Shown: positions 31,018-40,280, counted from the first letter of the stretch. The stretch is 64,000 bases of DNA from an uncultured Lachnospiraceae bacterium (GCA_910586705.1 CAJUJK010000011.1:52465-116464); one strand, 5' to 3'. Notes: generated by a model not told the origin, from the letters alone. Translations and numbers: made by a program.

Positions 31018-32619
31018 GTGATACAGATCATAAAGAGCAACAGGACACAGTTTGAATATGACATACAGGCGCTTTTGAAGTCCTTTTACCCGGAGTGGGA
31101 GCCGCGTATGCTGGCGCCGGATTCAGAGGTCAGGGACAGAAGGATTCTGGAAGGCGAGCCGGTGATGGAGCTGTTTTTCGGCGAGGATGAGGTGACACTG
31201 AGGATGATCAGAGGTTCCCGGCAGATAGAAATGGGAAAGACGAGATGTGAGAAAGAGGTGTCAGAATTTTGTGTAGGTTTACATAATACTGAGTCTGACA
31301 GTGGTTTACATAACGCTGAGACGGAGAACGGAACGACAGTTGCAAATGAGGAAGGAGACAGCCATGTGTACATCTGGCAGCCGCAGGAGCCGGCGGGCAC
31401 CCCGGAATATAAAAATGCGTTCAAGCGGTTTTTCTATCAATCTCTCTGCGAGGAGACGGGCACGACTTTGCCGTGGGGGAATCTGACGGGCATCCGTCCC
31501 ACAAAGATCGCCATGACCATGATGGAACAGGGGAAAAGCGAGGCGGAGACCGCCGGCTACATGAAAACCATACATCTGGTGAGTGAGGAGAAAACCGCGC
31601 TGGCGTTGGATATCGCAAAGAGAGAACAGCAGATTCTGAGCACCCTCCATTATGAGGACGGTTACAGCCTTTACGTGGGGATTCCCTTCTGCCCCACCAC
31701 CTGTCTGTACTGTTCCTTCACTTCTTATCCCATCGGCGCGTGGAAAAAGAAGGTGGGCAGTTATCTGGCGGCGCTGGAGCGCGAGATTGAAGCGACGGCA
31801 GAAATGATGCGGGATAAGATACTGGATACCGTCTATATCGGCGGCGGCACGCCCACGTCCCTGTCAGCGCAGGAGCTGGCGCGGCTCCTTACGAAGCTGA
31901 AGGGTGCGTTTGATTTCAGCACCGTGCAGGAGTTCACGGTGGAGGCGGGGAGAGCCGACAGCATTACGGAGGAAAAGCTGCGGGTGCTTCTGGAAAACGG
32001 GGTGACGAGAATTTCCGTGAATCCCCAGACCATGAAGCAGAAGACCCTTGACCTGATCGGCAGGCGGCATACCGTGGAACAGGTGGAGGAGGCGTTTCAT
32101 CTGGCGAGAAAGATTGGGTTTGACAATATCAATATGGATATCATTCTGGGGCTGCCCGGGGAGACGGCGGCGGATGTGGCGCATACCATAGAGGCGGTTA
32201 AGGCGCTCTCGCCGGATGCTCTGACCGTGCATTCCCTTGCGGTGAAACGTGCCTCCAAACTGGGGAAATGGATCGAGGAACACGGTGCGACCGCCTACAA
32301 TAACACGGAGGAGATCATGGAGATCGCGTCCTGCGGGGCGGCGGCTTTGGACATGGTGCCCTATTATCTTTACCGCCAGAAAAACATGTCGGGCAATTTT
32401 GAGAATGTGGGCTATTCCAGACAGGGTAAGTACGGCATCTACAACATTCTGATCAACGAGGAGAAACAGACCATTGCGGCGCTGGGTGCCGGCTCCATCA
32501 CCAAGGGCGTGTTTTCGGACGATCGGATCGAGCGGTGCGAGAATGTGAAGGATGTGACCCAGTATATCGAGAGGGTGGATGAGATGATCGAGAGGAAGTG
32601 GGCGCTTTTGGGGGAGTGA
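31018..32619 (+). CDS. hemZ: HemZ-type coproporphyrinogen dehydrogenase-like radical SAM protein
   Basis: This 533-residue protein matches HemZ of Firmicutes, an HemN-related radical SAM enzyme. An N-terminal region of about 200 residues precedes the core with GNLTGIRPTKI, a HemZ mark. The Fe-S/SAM motif CPTTCLYC (Cx3Cx2C) is in GIPFCPTTCLYCSFTSYP; GGGTPTS and the HemN-like YLYRQKNMSGNFENVGYS segment follow. HemZ was proposed to act in anaerobic haem synthesis but its reaction is not settled, and no other hem genes are here. It starts with GTG after a clear GGAGG. It is convergent with the Rpn-type gene. Confidence 0.93.
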   Translation: MIQIIKSNRTQFEYDIQALLKSFYPEWEPRMLAPDSEVRDRRILEGEPVMELFFGEDEVTLRMIRGSRQIEMGKTRCEKEVSEFCVGLHNTESDSGLHNAETENGTTVANEEGDSHVYIWQPQEPAGTPEYKNAFKRFFYQSLCEETGTTLPWGNLTGIRPTKIAMTMMEQGKSEAETAGYMKTIHLVSEEKTALALDIAKREQQILSTLHYEDGYSLYVGIPFCPTTCLYCSFTSYPIGAWKKKVGSYLAALEREIEATAEMMRDKILDTVYIGGGTPTSLSAQELARLLTKLKGAFDFSTVQEFTVEAGRADSITEEKLRVLLENGVTRISVNPQTMKQKTLDLIGRRHTVEQVEEAFHLARKIGFDNINMDIILGLPGETAADVAHTIEAVKALSPDALTVHSLAVKRASKLGKWIEEHGATAYNNTEEIMEIASCGAAALDMVPYYLYRQKNMSGNFENVGYSRQGKYGIYNILINEEKQTIAALGAGSITKGVFSDDRIERCENVKDVTQYIERVDEMIERKWALLGE

Positions 32620-32665
32620 TGAAAATGAATGTGTTTTTATCGCCTGCCCTGTCTGTTGCGGCATA

Positions 32666-33739
32666 TTATGTTTCCCGTTTTTTCAGAGCTTCGTTCTCTG
32701 CAAGGAGCTGGCGGATCAAGGCGTCCTTTTCGGCAATTGCCTGCTCATGCTCCAAGCGGTCCTGCTCGATCTGTTGTTCGTAACCGCGAATATCCTGCTC
32801 ATGCTCCAAGCGGTTCTGCTCGATCTTTCGTTCATAATTACGAATATCCTGCTCGTGCTCCAAGCGGTCCTGCTCGATCTTCCGCTCATAATTACGAATA
32901 TCCTGCTCGTGCTCCAAGCGGTCTTGCTCAATCTTCCGCTCATAATTGCGCAAGTCCTGATAATACTCCTCCCGGTCACGGCACCTTTTGCGCACCAGAT
33001 CGTCCGCGCTCATGCGGAATATGGTTTCAGACGCTTCCTGCAGATATTCATCCTTGGATGCCAGCATTTTGATCTCCTCCCATGTAGTAGATTTAAAGAG
33101 TAGTGCCCATTCGTGAATATGGTAGTGTTTGTCTTCCTCGGTCGCCAGATCTATCCGAGATAAGTCTACCACATTTAGGGTCAGATTGTCACTATATTTT
33201 TGATGGTTTTTGACGTTTATCAGTTTATAGGACGCGTAAAATTCCGGCCGCTCCTTAAACAAAGTATAGTCCAGAAATCCGATATGTATGGCAGACTTTG
33301 CCTCCGAATAATTCTGTCCATGGCTCAGATGGTCAAAGGAACGGCAAAGATACATGACCGACCGTTCCCGCCAGTTCAGTTTATTGGCAATCTGCATTTC
33401 CAGATTGATCAGCGTGTGATTGTTTAGATTGACATTGATATCCAGACGAAATTCCTTATCGGTCACCGCTTCTCCCAAGATAATGGGATTGATGATTTCC
33501 ACGGATAGGACTTTCTGTTCAGAGAGATGCAGAAGGGAGCAGATCAGACCGCGGAGCACTTTATTGTTGGACTGTAAGACAGCACGGAACATATAGTCGT
33601 TGGTCATATTGTAGGGAATCTGACCGCTGGCATCCCAAAACTCATAGCTATTGAGGGACGGCGTGCCTAACATGGTCTGGTGATCCGAGGATGCAGAAGG
33701 TGCAGGATGACAGGTTTCGGTGTGTAAAGAAGATTTCAT
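32666..33739 (-). CDS. Rpn-family (PD-(D/E)XK) recombination-promoting nuclease-like protein with coiled-coil repeats
   Basis: The 357-residue protein resembles the Rpn/PDDEXK_2 transposase-like nucleases: MTNDYMFRAVLQSNNKVLRGLICSLL, a DIE-type core (FRLDINVNLNNHTLINLEMQ) with the acidic residues and Gln-containing strand, and RSVMYLCRSFDHLSHGQNY. Such proteins cut DNA and spread among gut bacteria; some promote recombination or defence. The C-terminal third is a coiled coil of four near-identical 18-residue units (RNYERKIEQDRLEHEQDI). The start at 33739 has AAGAAAGGAA upstream, while the longer frame from 33808 adds an unlikely hydrophobic leader. AT-rich DNA surrounds its start. No transposon ends were seen. 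Confidence 0.85.
   Translation of the reverse strand: MKSSLHTETCHPAPSASSDHQTMLGTPSLNSYEFWDASGQIPYNMTNDYMFRAVLQSNNKVLRGLICSLLHLSEQKVLSVEIINPIILGEAVTDKEFRLDINVNLNNHTLINLEMQIANKLNWRERSVMYLCRSFDHLSHGQNYSEAKSAIHIGFLDYTLFKERPEFYASYKLINVKNHQKYSDNLTLNVVDLSRIDLATEEDKHYHIHEWALLFKSTTWEEIKMLASKDEYLQEASETIFRMSADDLVRKRCRDREEYYQDLRNYERKIEQDRLEHEQDIRNYERKIEQDRLEHEQDIRNYERKIEQNRLEHEQDIRGYEQQIEQDRLEHEQAIAEKDALIRQLLAENEALKKRET
32741..32956 (-). repeat. Four tandem 54-bp repeats inside the Rpn-type gene
   Basis: Four consecutive 54-bp units encode 18-residue heptad-like coiled-coil segments. The two units nearest the protein's start are almost identical in DNA, with growing divergence toward the C terminus. The unit is a multiple of three, so copy-number change would keep the frame. 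Confidence 0.9.
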
Positions 33740-34154
33740 AGATGTGTTTTCCTTTCTTAGAAAATAATGACGGAACAATGCTCCGAAGAATTGCGGAATC
33801 GTAATCATGATAAAACGGATTCCGTGGGAAATGAGTATAAGCTATAGAACGATAAACTTTTTCTAAAACAGATATATCACAGAAAAAGAAAATTTGCAAA
33901 AAGAATTTCAAAATATGATGTAGAAAAATGAAAAATGGAATATCGTGCGAGACATAACCAAAACCATATCTGGAACGTAAAGGAAGAAATTATAGAGAAA
34001 AACGCAAGATATGGTATTGTGCAGCTTGTACATAGTTTGTTCGGAAACGAAAAAATGCGATGTGAGGCGTGGCGGCGCAAAAGTTGGTAGAGTGTCAGAA
34101 GAAAATATGATAAAATGAAACCGAAAAGAATGTTGTGCAAAGGAGGATTTCAAG
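33740..34154. other. AT-rich intergenic region between divergent genes
   Basis: About 415 bp of A/T-rich sequence. A candidate promoter for the AIM24-like gene, TTGGTA (34084-34089) with 16-bp spacer and TATGAT (34106-34111), lies at its right end, and the left end carries the Rpn-gene ribosome site. No hairpin or conserved element was recognised between them. Confidence 0.5.
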
Positions 34155-34838
34155 ATGCAGTACAGAATTATCGGAGACACAATGCCCGCTGTGGAGGTTT
34201 TGTTTGACGCGCCGGGGGAGGCGATGTATACCCAGTCGGGCGGTATGGCTTGGATGTCAGAAGGTATTTCTATGGATTCCAATATGAAGGGCGGTCTGGG
34301 AAAGAGTATCGGCCGTATGTTTTCGGGGGAATCCCTTTTTATGGCGACTTATAGGGCGGAACGTGCCGGCAGCATGATTGCTTTTGCCTCAACCGTTGCC
34401 GGGGAAGTGCTTCCTGTAGATGTAGGCGTAAACGGCGGTATGATCTGCCAGAAGGGAGCGTTTCTCTGCGCGCAGGAGAGCGTGAATCTGAACATAACCT
34501 TTACCAAAAAGTTTTCCGCCGGGCTGTTCGGCGGTGAGGGATTTATTTTGCAGGATATCAGCGGAAGCGGCATGGTATTTCTGGAGATTGACGGCAATAA
34601 GGTGGAAAAGAATCTGGCGCCGGGCGAGGTTCTCAAAGTGGATACGGGAAATGTGGTCGCCTTTGAGAGAAGTGTCAGTTATGAGATTGAGACCGTGAAG
34701 GGGATCAAGAATATCCTTCTGGGCGGCGAGGGATTGTTTCTGACGAAACTGACCGGACCGGGCAAGGTGATCCTCCAGACCCAGAACTTTAACGAGTTTG
34801 CGGGGAGGATTATACGGATGGTGCCGTCGTCGAGGTAG
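34155..34838 (+). CDS. AIM24 / TIGR00266-family protein
   Basis: The 227-residue protein belongs to the AIM24 (TIGR00266, YafC/YlaB-like) family, glycine- and beta-strand-rich proteins of unclear role. Family marks are VEVLFDAPGEAMYTQSGGMAWMS, MFSGESLFMATYRAERAGSMIAFA, the GEVLPVDVG turn and the C-terminal ILQTQNF. No signal peptide or membrane helix is present. The AAAGGAGG site is ideal and a promoter-like sequence lies 45 bp upstream. It is monocistronic, and a bidirectional terminator follows at 34916. Confidence 0.93.
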   Translation: MQYRIIGDTMPAVEVLFDAPGEAMYTQSGGMAWMSEGISMDSNMKGGLGKSIGRMFSGESLFMATYRAERAGSMIAFASTVAGEVLPVDVGVNGGMICQKGAFLCAQESVNLNITFTKKFSAGLFGGEGFILQDISGSGMVFLEIDGNKVEKNLAPGEVLKVDTGNVVAFERSVSYEIETVKGIKNILLGGEGLFLTKLTGPGKVILQTQNFNEFAGRIIRMVPSSR

Positions 34839-34915
34839 ATCGGTTTCCTTACCGCAATTTATGGTGGGGCTGTATGTAGGATATTACAATAAATTGTGAT
34901 AGTATCAGGCGTTGG

Positions 34916-34956
34916 AAAAGACTGCTTCAGAGTATACAACTCGTAAGCAGTCTTTT
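34916..34956. terminator. Bidirectional intrinsic terminator
   Basis: AAAAGACTGCTT (34916-34927) and AAGCAGTCTTTT (34945-34956) form a perfect 12-bp stem between convergent genes. Confidence 0.9.
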
Positions 34957-34957
34957 G

Positions 34958-35944
34958 CTACTTTCGGTATATCTCAGCTTCCGTTCTTAAAAGCCGCTCA
35001 AATAAATAGGAAAAGTTTTTGCTGCTCTTTGCAATCTTTGCGACCTTTTTCTCTCCGGCATACAGAACTATATGGTTTTCCAGTTCTAATACTTTTGAGA
35101 TCTGGCGTATTTCGTAGGTTCGTGTGATGCCCAGATAGTTTCTTATGGATATGGTGTGAAAATCCATGGTAACTTTCCAAAGTAATGTGGATATCGTATT
35201 GGGAAGAATGAGAAGCAGCATAAATATGGCTATGATCTGATAGGGCAGTTCAAATTCCGAATGGTTCCATAAAGTATATACCATGCAGGGAACAATGAAG
35301 AGCAGGTCGATCAAGACCGCCCTGATTTTGTCTCCTGTTTTTGCTGTGACGGAAACATTTTCTTTGACTGGAACATACGGAAAAGTATTTGTCGCTTTCA
35401 GATCTTCTGTGACCGGAATGTAGTTTACCTGTCTGCGTTCATAGAGAAGCGCATATAAGAGTGGAAAGCCATAAATATCCTCCTCAACAGAAAACAGTTT
35501 TTTTTGCCCGTGGTATCCTTCCAGCTTTTTCAGACCGCTCATTCCGTAGCTCTGATTATCTGTGCAGTATACGTGGTCTATTTCATTAAATTTTACTTCT
35601 TTTGCAGGTAAAAGCGGCATGTAAAAAGTGAGGGAATCTCCCGTGATGACACACCGCCACAGCAGTACCATGATGCATAAATATTCGCCCAAAAGTGTGA
35701 ACAGGTAAAAAACCGCAAAAGCGGCGAACCAGTTATCCTCTAAAAGAATGATAGACGGGACAGCCATGGCGGAAAAAAAGAGGATGTCCAGTATGCCGAC
35801 AACCATCCGACCACGGGACATACGCATTATATAGAGAATATCGTTTTGTCTGGCGGGAATAGAGAGCTGGTACCATAGGAGAGAGACCAGTAAGAGGATC
35901 AACAGAATGGCGCCTGCTGCAATGCCGACAATTATCTTATCCAT
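34958..35944 (-). CDS. Membrane protein with duplicated TM-pair plus PH-like halves (DUF6560-like)
   Basis: The 328-residue protein has an N-terminal helix (about 5-25), a pair of helices (about 50-70 and 75-97), a cytoplasmic domain (about 100-205; DSLTFYMPLLPAKEVKFNEIDHVYC), a second helix pair (about 212-230, 240-260) and a second, similar domain (about 265-320; FHTISIRNYLGITRTYEIRQISKV). The repeated pattern of helix pair followed by a small beta domain resembles bacterial PH-like (bPH2/YcxB) proteins and Lachnospiraceae proteins I associate with DUF6560. The function is unknown. The DNA is more AT-rich than surrounding housekeeping genes. It is monocistronic and divergent from hisS. Confidence 0.78.
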   Translation of the reverse strand: MDKIIVGIAAGAILLILLLVSLLWYQLSIPARQNDILYIMRMSRGRMVVGILDILFFSAMAVPSIILLEDNWFAAFAVFYLFTLLGEYLCIMVLLWRCVITGDSLTFYMPLLPAKEVKFNEIDHVYCTDNQSYGMSGLKKLEGYHGQKKLFSVEEDIYGFPLLYALLYERRQVNYIPVTEDLKATNTFPYVPVKENVSVTAKTGDKIRAVLIDLLFIVPCMVYTLWNHSEFELPYQIIAIFMLLLILPNTISTLLWKVTMDFHTISIRNYLGITRTYEIRQISKVLELENHIVLYAGEKKVAKIAKSSKNFSYLFERLLRTEAEIYRK

Positions 35945-36114
35945 GGAAAGATCACCTGCTTTCTGAAATATTACATGAAATTATACCACTTATGTGCAAT
36001 TTCTGCACCAGTACAATGATTTTGCGCTATCGTCGCCCCACATCTTGAAAAACCTTCCAAAAGAGTGTAAAATCTAACAAGCATGTATCATCATGCCGGA
36101 TAGACAAAAAATAA

Positions 36115-36132
36115 GTGGGACATGACTCCCAC
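36115..36132 (+). promoter_or_regulatory. Short hairpin adjoining the hisS ribosome site
   Basis: GTGGGA (36115-36120) and TCCCAC (36127-36132) form a perfect 6-bp stem ending directly before CGGAGG. No T-box landmarks (specifier loop, TGGxACC) were found in the 170-nt leader. Confidence 0.45.
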
Positions 36133-36144
36133 ACGGAGGTAACC

Positions 36145-37407
36145 ATGGCATTAAGTAAAAAACCGATGACAGGCATGAAGGACATTCTTCCAGAAGAAAT
36201 GGAGATTCGTGACTATGTGATCGGCATCATCAAAGAAACCTACGGCAATTTCGGCTTTACTTCGATCGAGACGCCCTGTGTGGAAAACCTTGCCAACTTA
36301 AACTGCAAGGCGGGGGGCGAGAACGAGAAGCTGATCTTTAAAATATTGAAGCGCGGAGAGAAGCTGCGCATTGACGAGGCGAAGAGCGAGGAGGATCTGA
36401 CGGACGGAGGTCTGCGCTATGATCTGACGGTGCCTCTTGTGCGGTATTATTCCAACCACGCAAACGAGCTGCCTGCGCCGTTTAAGGCTCTGCAGATGGG
36501 CAATGTATGGCGGGCGGACAGACCCCAGCGGGGACGCTACCGTCAGTTTATGCAATGCGATATTGATATTCTGGGGGAGGCGACGAATCTGGCGGAGATC
36601 GAGCTGATTCTGGCGACCACCACGACGCTCGGCAGGATCGGTTTTAAAAACTTTAACATCCGCATCAACGACAGGCAGATTCTGAAGGCGATGGCAGCTT
36701 ACAGCGGCTTTGCCGAAGAAGATTACGATCAGGTGTTTATCATTCTGGACAAGATGGACAAGATCGGCAGGGACGGTGTGTCGGCGGAACTGCTGGAAGC
36801 GGGATTCCCGCAGGAGAGCGTGGACAAGTATCTGGCGCTGTTTGCGGGGATGGAGACGGCGGATCAGCCAATCGCCTATATCACGGAGAAACTGGAAGGC
36901 GTGCTCCCGGCGGGGGTAAAGGAGAGTTTTCAGGAGATCATAGACAGTGTGGAGGCGACCAAAGGCGACTTCTTCAGGCTGGTGTTTGATCCGACGCTGG
37001 TGCGCGGCATGTCCTACTACACGGGTACGATCTTTGAGATCGACATGCCGGAGTTCGGGGGAAGCTGCGGCGGCGGCGGAAGATACGACAAGATGGTGGG
37101 GAAATTCACGGGTAACGACGTGCCGGCATGTGGGTTTTCCATCGGCTTTGAGCGGATCATCCTGCTGCTTTTGGAGAGCGGCTTCAAGGTGCCGAAGGCG
37201 GGAAAGAAAATTGCCTATCTGATGGAAAAAGGGCTGCCCTCTGCAAAGCTGTGCGAGGTGATGGCGAAAGCGCAGGCGGAGCGGGAGAAAGGGAACCAGA
37301 TTCTGGTAGCACGGATGAACAAGAACAAAAAGTTCCAGAAGGAACAGCTTACCGCGCAGGGGTATGAGGAGTTTGAGGAGTTCTACAAGGAAGAACTAAA
37401 AAGATAA
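36145..37407 (+). CDS. hisS: Histidine-tRNA ligase
   Basis: The class II synthetase charges tRNA-His. The 420-residue protein has motif 1 (YGNFGFTSIETPCVEN), motif 2 (QMGNVWRADRPQRGRYRQFMQCDID), the histidine-binding HisA loops (LVRGMSYYTGTIFEI; SCGGGGRYDKM) and motif 3 (ACGFSIGFERII), plus a C-terminal anticodon-binding domain (about 330-420). The ATG at 36145 follows ACGGAGGTAACC and matches family starts (SKKPMTGMKDILPEE); a GTG at 36115 lies in a hairpin and is not used. It is paired with aspS downstream, the usual Firmicutes order. Confidence 0.98.
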   Translation: MALSKKPMTGMKDILPEEMEIRDYVIGIIKETYGNFGFTSIETPCVENLANLNCKAGGENEKLIFKILKRGEKLRIDEAKSEEDLTDGGLRYDLTVPLVRYYSNHANELPAPFKALQMGNVWRADRPQRGRYRQFMQCDIDILGEATNLAEIELILATTTTLGRIGFKNFNIRINDRQILKAMAAYSGFAEEDYDQVFIILDKMDKIGRDGVSAELLEAGFPQESVDKYLALFAGMETADQPIAYITEKLEGVLPAGVKESFQEIIDSVEATKGDFFRLVFDPTLVRGMSYYTGTIFEIDMPEFGGSCGGGGRYDKMVGKFTGNDVPACGFSIGFERIILLLLESGFKVPKAGKKIAYLMEKGLPSAKLCEVMAKAQAEREKGNQILVARMNKNKKFQKEQLTAQGYEEFEEFYKEELKR

Positions 37408-37436
37408 ATGACGTAAAGCGTCAGAGCAGGAGACAG

Positions 37437-37470
37437 TTTGAAAAATTACAGTGATATGCTGATTTTCAAA
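37437..37470 (+). repeat. Hairpin related to the two-hairpin module (hairpin A only)
   Basis: TTTGAAAA (37437-37444) and TTTTCAAA (37463-37470) pair. Aligned with 26431-26463, including the loop text TGAT(A/G)TGCTGATTTT, about 29 of 33 positions agree. It lies in the hisS-aspS gap, 35 nt before the aspS start; hairpin B is absent here. Confidence 0.6.
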
Positions 37471-37504
37471 TATAAATGTGCTCCCGAAGGAGGAAAACAC
37501 GATT

Positions 37505-39310
37505 ATGGCAGAATCAATGAAGGGCTTAAAGAGATCGCACCGCTGTGCGGAACTTTCCTTACAGAATGTGGGGGAGGAAGTGACCGTTATGGGATGGGTG
37601 CAGAAGCAGAGGAACAAGGGCGGCATCATATTTGTGGATCTGCGCGACCGTTCCGGCATTTTACAGATTATATTTGAGGAGAGTGACTGCGGCGCGGAGG
37701 CTTTTGCCAAGGCGGAGAAGATGCGGAGTGAGTTTGTCATCGCCGTTGTGGGCAAGGTGGAGAAGCGCTCCGGCGCCGTCAATGAGAATCTGAAGACAGG
37801 GGAGATCGAGATCCGCGCGGCACAGGTGCGCGTCCTGTCGGAATCCGAGACACCGCCCTTCCCGGTGGAGGCGGACTCCAAGACGAAGGAGGAAATCCGC
37901 TTAAAATACCGCTATCTGGATCTGAGAAGACCCGACATTCAGGAAAAGCTGATGCTCAGAAGCAAAATCGTTTCCGAAATGCGGGACTTTATGGCGAAGG
38001 AAGGATTTCTGGAGATCGAGACGCCGATTCTCTGTAAGTCCACGCCGGAAGGGGCAAGGGATTATCTGGTACCTAGCCGTGTGCATCCCGGCAGTTTCTA
38101 TGCGCTGCCCCAGTCGCCGCAGCTCTACAAGCAGCTTCTGATGTGCTCCGGGTACGATCGGTATTTCCAGATTGCGAAATGTTTCCGGGACGAGGATCTG
38201 CGGGCGGACAGGCAGCCGGAGTTTACTCAGGCGGACATGGAGTTGTCTTTTGTGGATGTGGATGATGTATTGGAAGTAAATGAGCGGCTGATTCAGCATA
38301 TCTGCAAGGAGGCGATCGGTCTGGATGTGCAGCTTCCCCTGCCGCGCATGACATGGCAGGAGGCGATGGACCGTTTCGGTTCCGACAAGCCGGACACCCG
38401 CTTTGCGATGGAACTGACAGATGTGTCGGATGTTGTTGCGGGATGCGGCTTCGGGGTGTTTACCTCCGCGCTGGAAAGCGGTGGCTCTGTGCGCGGCTTA
38501 ACTGTGAAGGGACAGGCGGCGATGCCCCGGAAAAAGATCGACGCGCTTGTGGATTTTGCGAAAGGTTACGGCGCGAAGGGACTGGCTTACATGAGCGTGC
38601 AGGAGGACGGCACTTACAAGTCTTCCTTTGCGAAGTTTATGACGGAGGAAGAGCTTGCTAGGCTGGTGCAGGCGATGCAGGGTGAGAAGGGTGATCTGCT
38701 GCTCTTTGCCGCCGATAAGAAAAACATTGTCTACAGCGTGCTCGGCGCGCTGCGGGTGGAGCTTGGGAAACAGCTGGGGCTGATCGACGAGTCGAAGTTT
38801 AATTTCCTCTGGATCGTGGAATTTCCGCTTCTTGAGTGGAGCGAGGAGGAGAACCGCTTTATGGCGATGCACCATCCTTTCACCATGCCCATGGAGGAGG
38901 ACTGGCAGTATATTGACTCCGATCCGGGCAAGGTGCGGGCGAAGGCGTATGATATCGTGTTAAATGGGGTGGAGCTTGGCGGCGGTTCTGTCAGAATCCA
39001 TCAAGATGACATACAGGAGAAAATGTTTGAGGTGCTGGGCTTTACGAAGGAGCAGGCGTGGGAGCAGTTCGGTTTCCTCTTAAGCGCCTTCAAGTACGGC
39101 GTGCCGCCCCACGCGGGGCTGGCATACGGTCTTGACCGTATTGTGATGCTCTTAACTCATGCGGACAGCATCCGCGAGGTGATCGCGTTCCCGAAGATCA
39201 AGGACGCGTCCTGTCTGATGACGGAGGCACCGGGCACGGTGGACGAGAAGCAGCTTGCGGAGCTGCAGATCGCGATTACACCCGCGCCGGAAAAAGAAGA
39301 GAACGCATAA
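37505..39310 (+). CDS. aspS: Aspartate-tRNA ligase (bacterial type)
   Basis: The class II enzyme charges tRNA-Asp. The 601-residue protein has the N-terminal OB-fold anticodon domain (EVTVMGWVQKQRNKGG), motif 1, motif 2 (FRDEDLRADRQPEFTQADMELSF split by family), a GAD insertion (about 290-410) and motif 3 (GLAYGLDRIVMLL), typical of the long bacterial type. The ATG at 37505 follows GAAGGAGGAAAA; an in-frame upstream ATG at 37478 lies before this site. An ATG four codons later is also possible. It lies about 100 bp after hisS with an interspersed hairpin between. Confidence 0.97.
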   Translation: MAESMKGLKRSHRCAELSLQNVGEEVTVMGWVQKQRNKGGIIFVDLRDRSGILQIIFEESDCGAEAFAKAEKMRSEFVIAVVGKVEKRSGAVNENLKTGEIEIRAAQVRVLSESETPPFPVEADSKTKEEIRLKYRYLDLRRPDIQEKLMLRSKIVSEMRDFMAKEGFLEIETPILCKSTPEGARDYLVPSRVHPGSFYALPQSPQLYKQLLMCSGYDRYFQIAKCFRDEDLRADRQPEFTQADMELSFVDVDDVLEVNERLIQHICKEAIGLDVQLPLPRMTWQEAMDRFGSDKPDTRFAMELTDVSDVVAGCGFGVFTSALESGGSVRGLTVKGQAAMPRKKIDALVDFAKGYGAKGLAYMSVQEDGTYKSSFAKFMTEEELARLVQAMQGEKGDLLLFAADKKNIVYSVLGALRVELGKQLGLIDESKFNFLWIVEFPLLEWSEEENRFMAMHHPFTMPMEEDWQYIDSDPGKVRAKAYDIVLNGVELGGGSVRIHQDDIQEKMFEVLGFTKEQAWEQFGFLLSAFKYGVPPHAGLAYGLDRIVMLLTHADSIREVIAFPKIKDASCLMTEAPGTVDEKQLAELQIAITPAPEKEENA

Positions 39311-39334
39311 AACGTTTCGGAATGGAGATAAGAT

Positions 39335-40264
39335 ATGGCGGAACAGAAAGTGGATAACAGGGCGTTGGAAGAGGCGATTGCGGCTTTTCGCTCGGATAAG
39401 GAGCGGGACAGTTATGTGAAGGTGATGGAGCTTTTGGAGAAATCCATTGTGCTGGTGCCGGCAATTCCACCGAAAGATATGGACCCGGAAATTATGGAAC
39501 AGCTGAAAGCGGGAAAGCCGGTGCAGTTCCCAAAGGACACGAAGATTGTGCCGTGCCTGCTCCGCAAGGAGACGGGGGAGCAGGCGCTTCCCGTCTTTAC
39601 CTCGCCGGAGCAGATTCCCGAGGATAAGAAAAGCCCCATGGTGATGGCGATGCCTTTTATGGGGGTGATTTCCATGGTTTCGGCAAATCAGGATAAGGTG
39701 TCGGAAGTCGTTGTCAACCCCTTTACCGGCATTCTGGTCTTGAACCAGTCGGTGTTAGAAATCGCGGAAAAGCGCAGAAAAGCGGTCGGACAGATGAAAA
39801 CCGTCCAGTTGACACAGGAACAGTTCAAGGATTTCGCCCACAACAGGGTATCCTTGTTCCTTCTGCCGAAGTTCCTGTTCGAGCAGAAAGAAGAGGGACT
39901 GAAGAGACTGCAGCAGGAGGAAGGGGCGCTTCTTCTGCAGTTTTACGACGAAGTGTATCCTAAGGGAAAGAGGAGCGGCTGCAGGGTGGAGGATTTCTCA
40001 CTGATGACGTTAAACCTTTCGGACACCATACAGCTTACCCGTCTGGACATGCCCGACGAGACGAATAAAAAAGGGTTGTGCTACCGGGTATACGCCGTCT
40101 TTAAGCGCGACACGGAAGAGGTGTTGTACTACACGATGGAAAATACCAATGACGGCAATGTGATCGCCAGAGTGACGGATGACGGGAAGCATGAAATTCT
40201 GGAATCGGCGCCGGACAATGGGGCGGAGATCGAGGCGATCATGGGGCTTGCACAGCCCGGGTGA
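39335..40264 (+). CDS. SseB-family protein
   Basis: The 309-residue cytoplasmic protein has an SseB N-terminal-type domain (about 8-135): LEEAIAAFRSDKERDSYVKVMELL, then LVPAI, KIVPCLLRKETGEQALPVFTSPEQI and VVVNPFTGILVLNQ. Despite the name, inherited from a type III secretion-linked protein, such domains are widespread in Firmicutes and have no defined function. The C-terminal half (about 150-305) is helical then beta-rich and unassigned. It follows aspS by 24 bp and precedes a HAD phosphatase by 16 bp, so the three may be co-transcribed. Confidence 0.85.
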   Translation: MAEQKVDNRALEEAIAAFRSDKERDSYVKVMELLEKSIVLVPAIPPKDMDPEIMEQLKAGKPVQFPKDTKIVPCLLRKETGEQALPVFTSPEQIPEDKKSPMVMAMPFMGVISMVSANQDKVSEVVVNPFTGILVLNQSVLEIAEKRRKAVGQMKTVQLTQEQFKDFAHNRVSLFLLPKFLFEQKEEGLKRLQQEEGALLLQFYDEVYPKGKRSGCRVEDFSLMTLNLSDTIQLTRLDMPDETNKKGLCYRVYAVFKRDTEEVLYYTMENTNDGNVIARVTDDGKHEILESAPDNGAEIEAIMGLAQPG

Positions 40265-40280
40265 AGGAAGGAAAAGACGC

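Noticed and set aside
32741..32956. CRISPR array
   Set aside because: The 54-bp repeats are contiguous without spacers and lie in a coding frame as coiled-coil units; the same applies to 62528-62763.
35945..36144. T-box riboswitch before hisS
   Set aside because: No specifier stem, antiterminator TGGxACC motif or terminator could be found in the leader; only a small hairpin next to the ribosome site is present.
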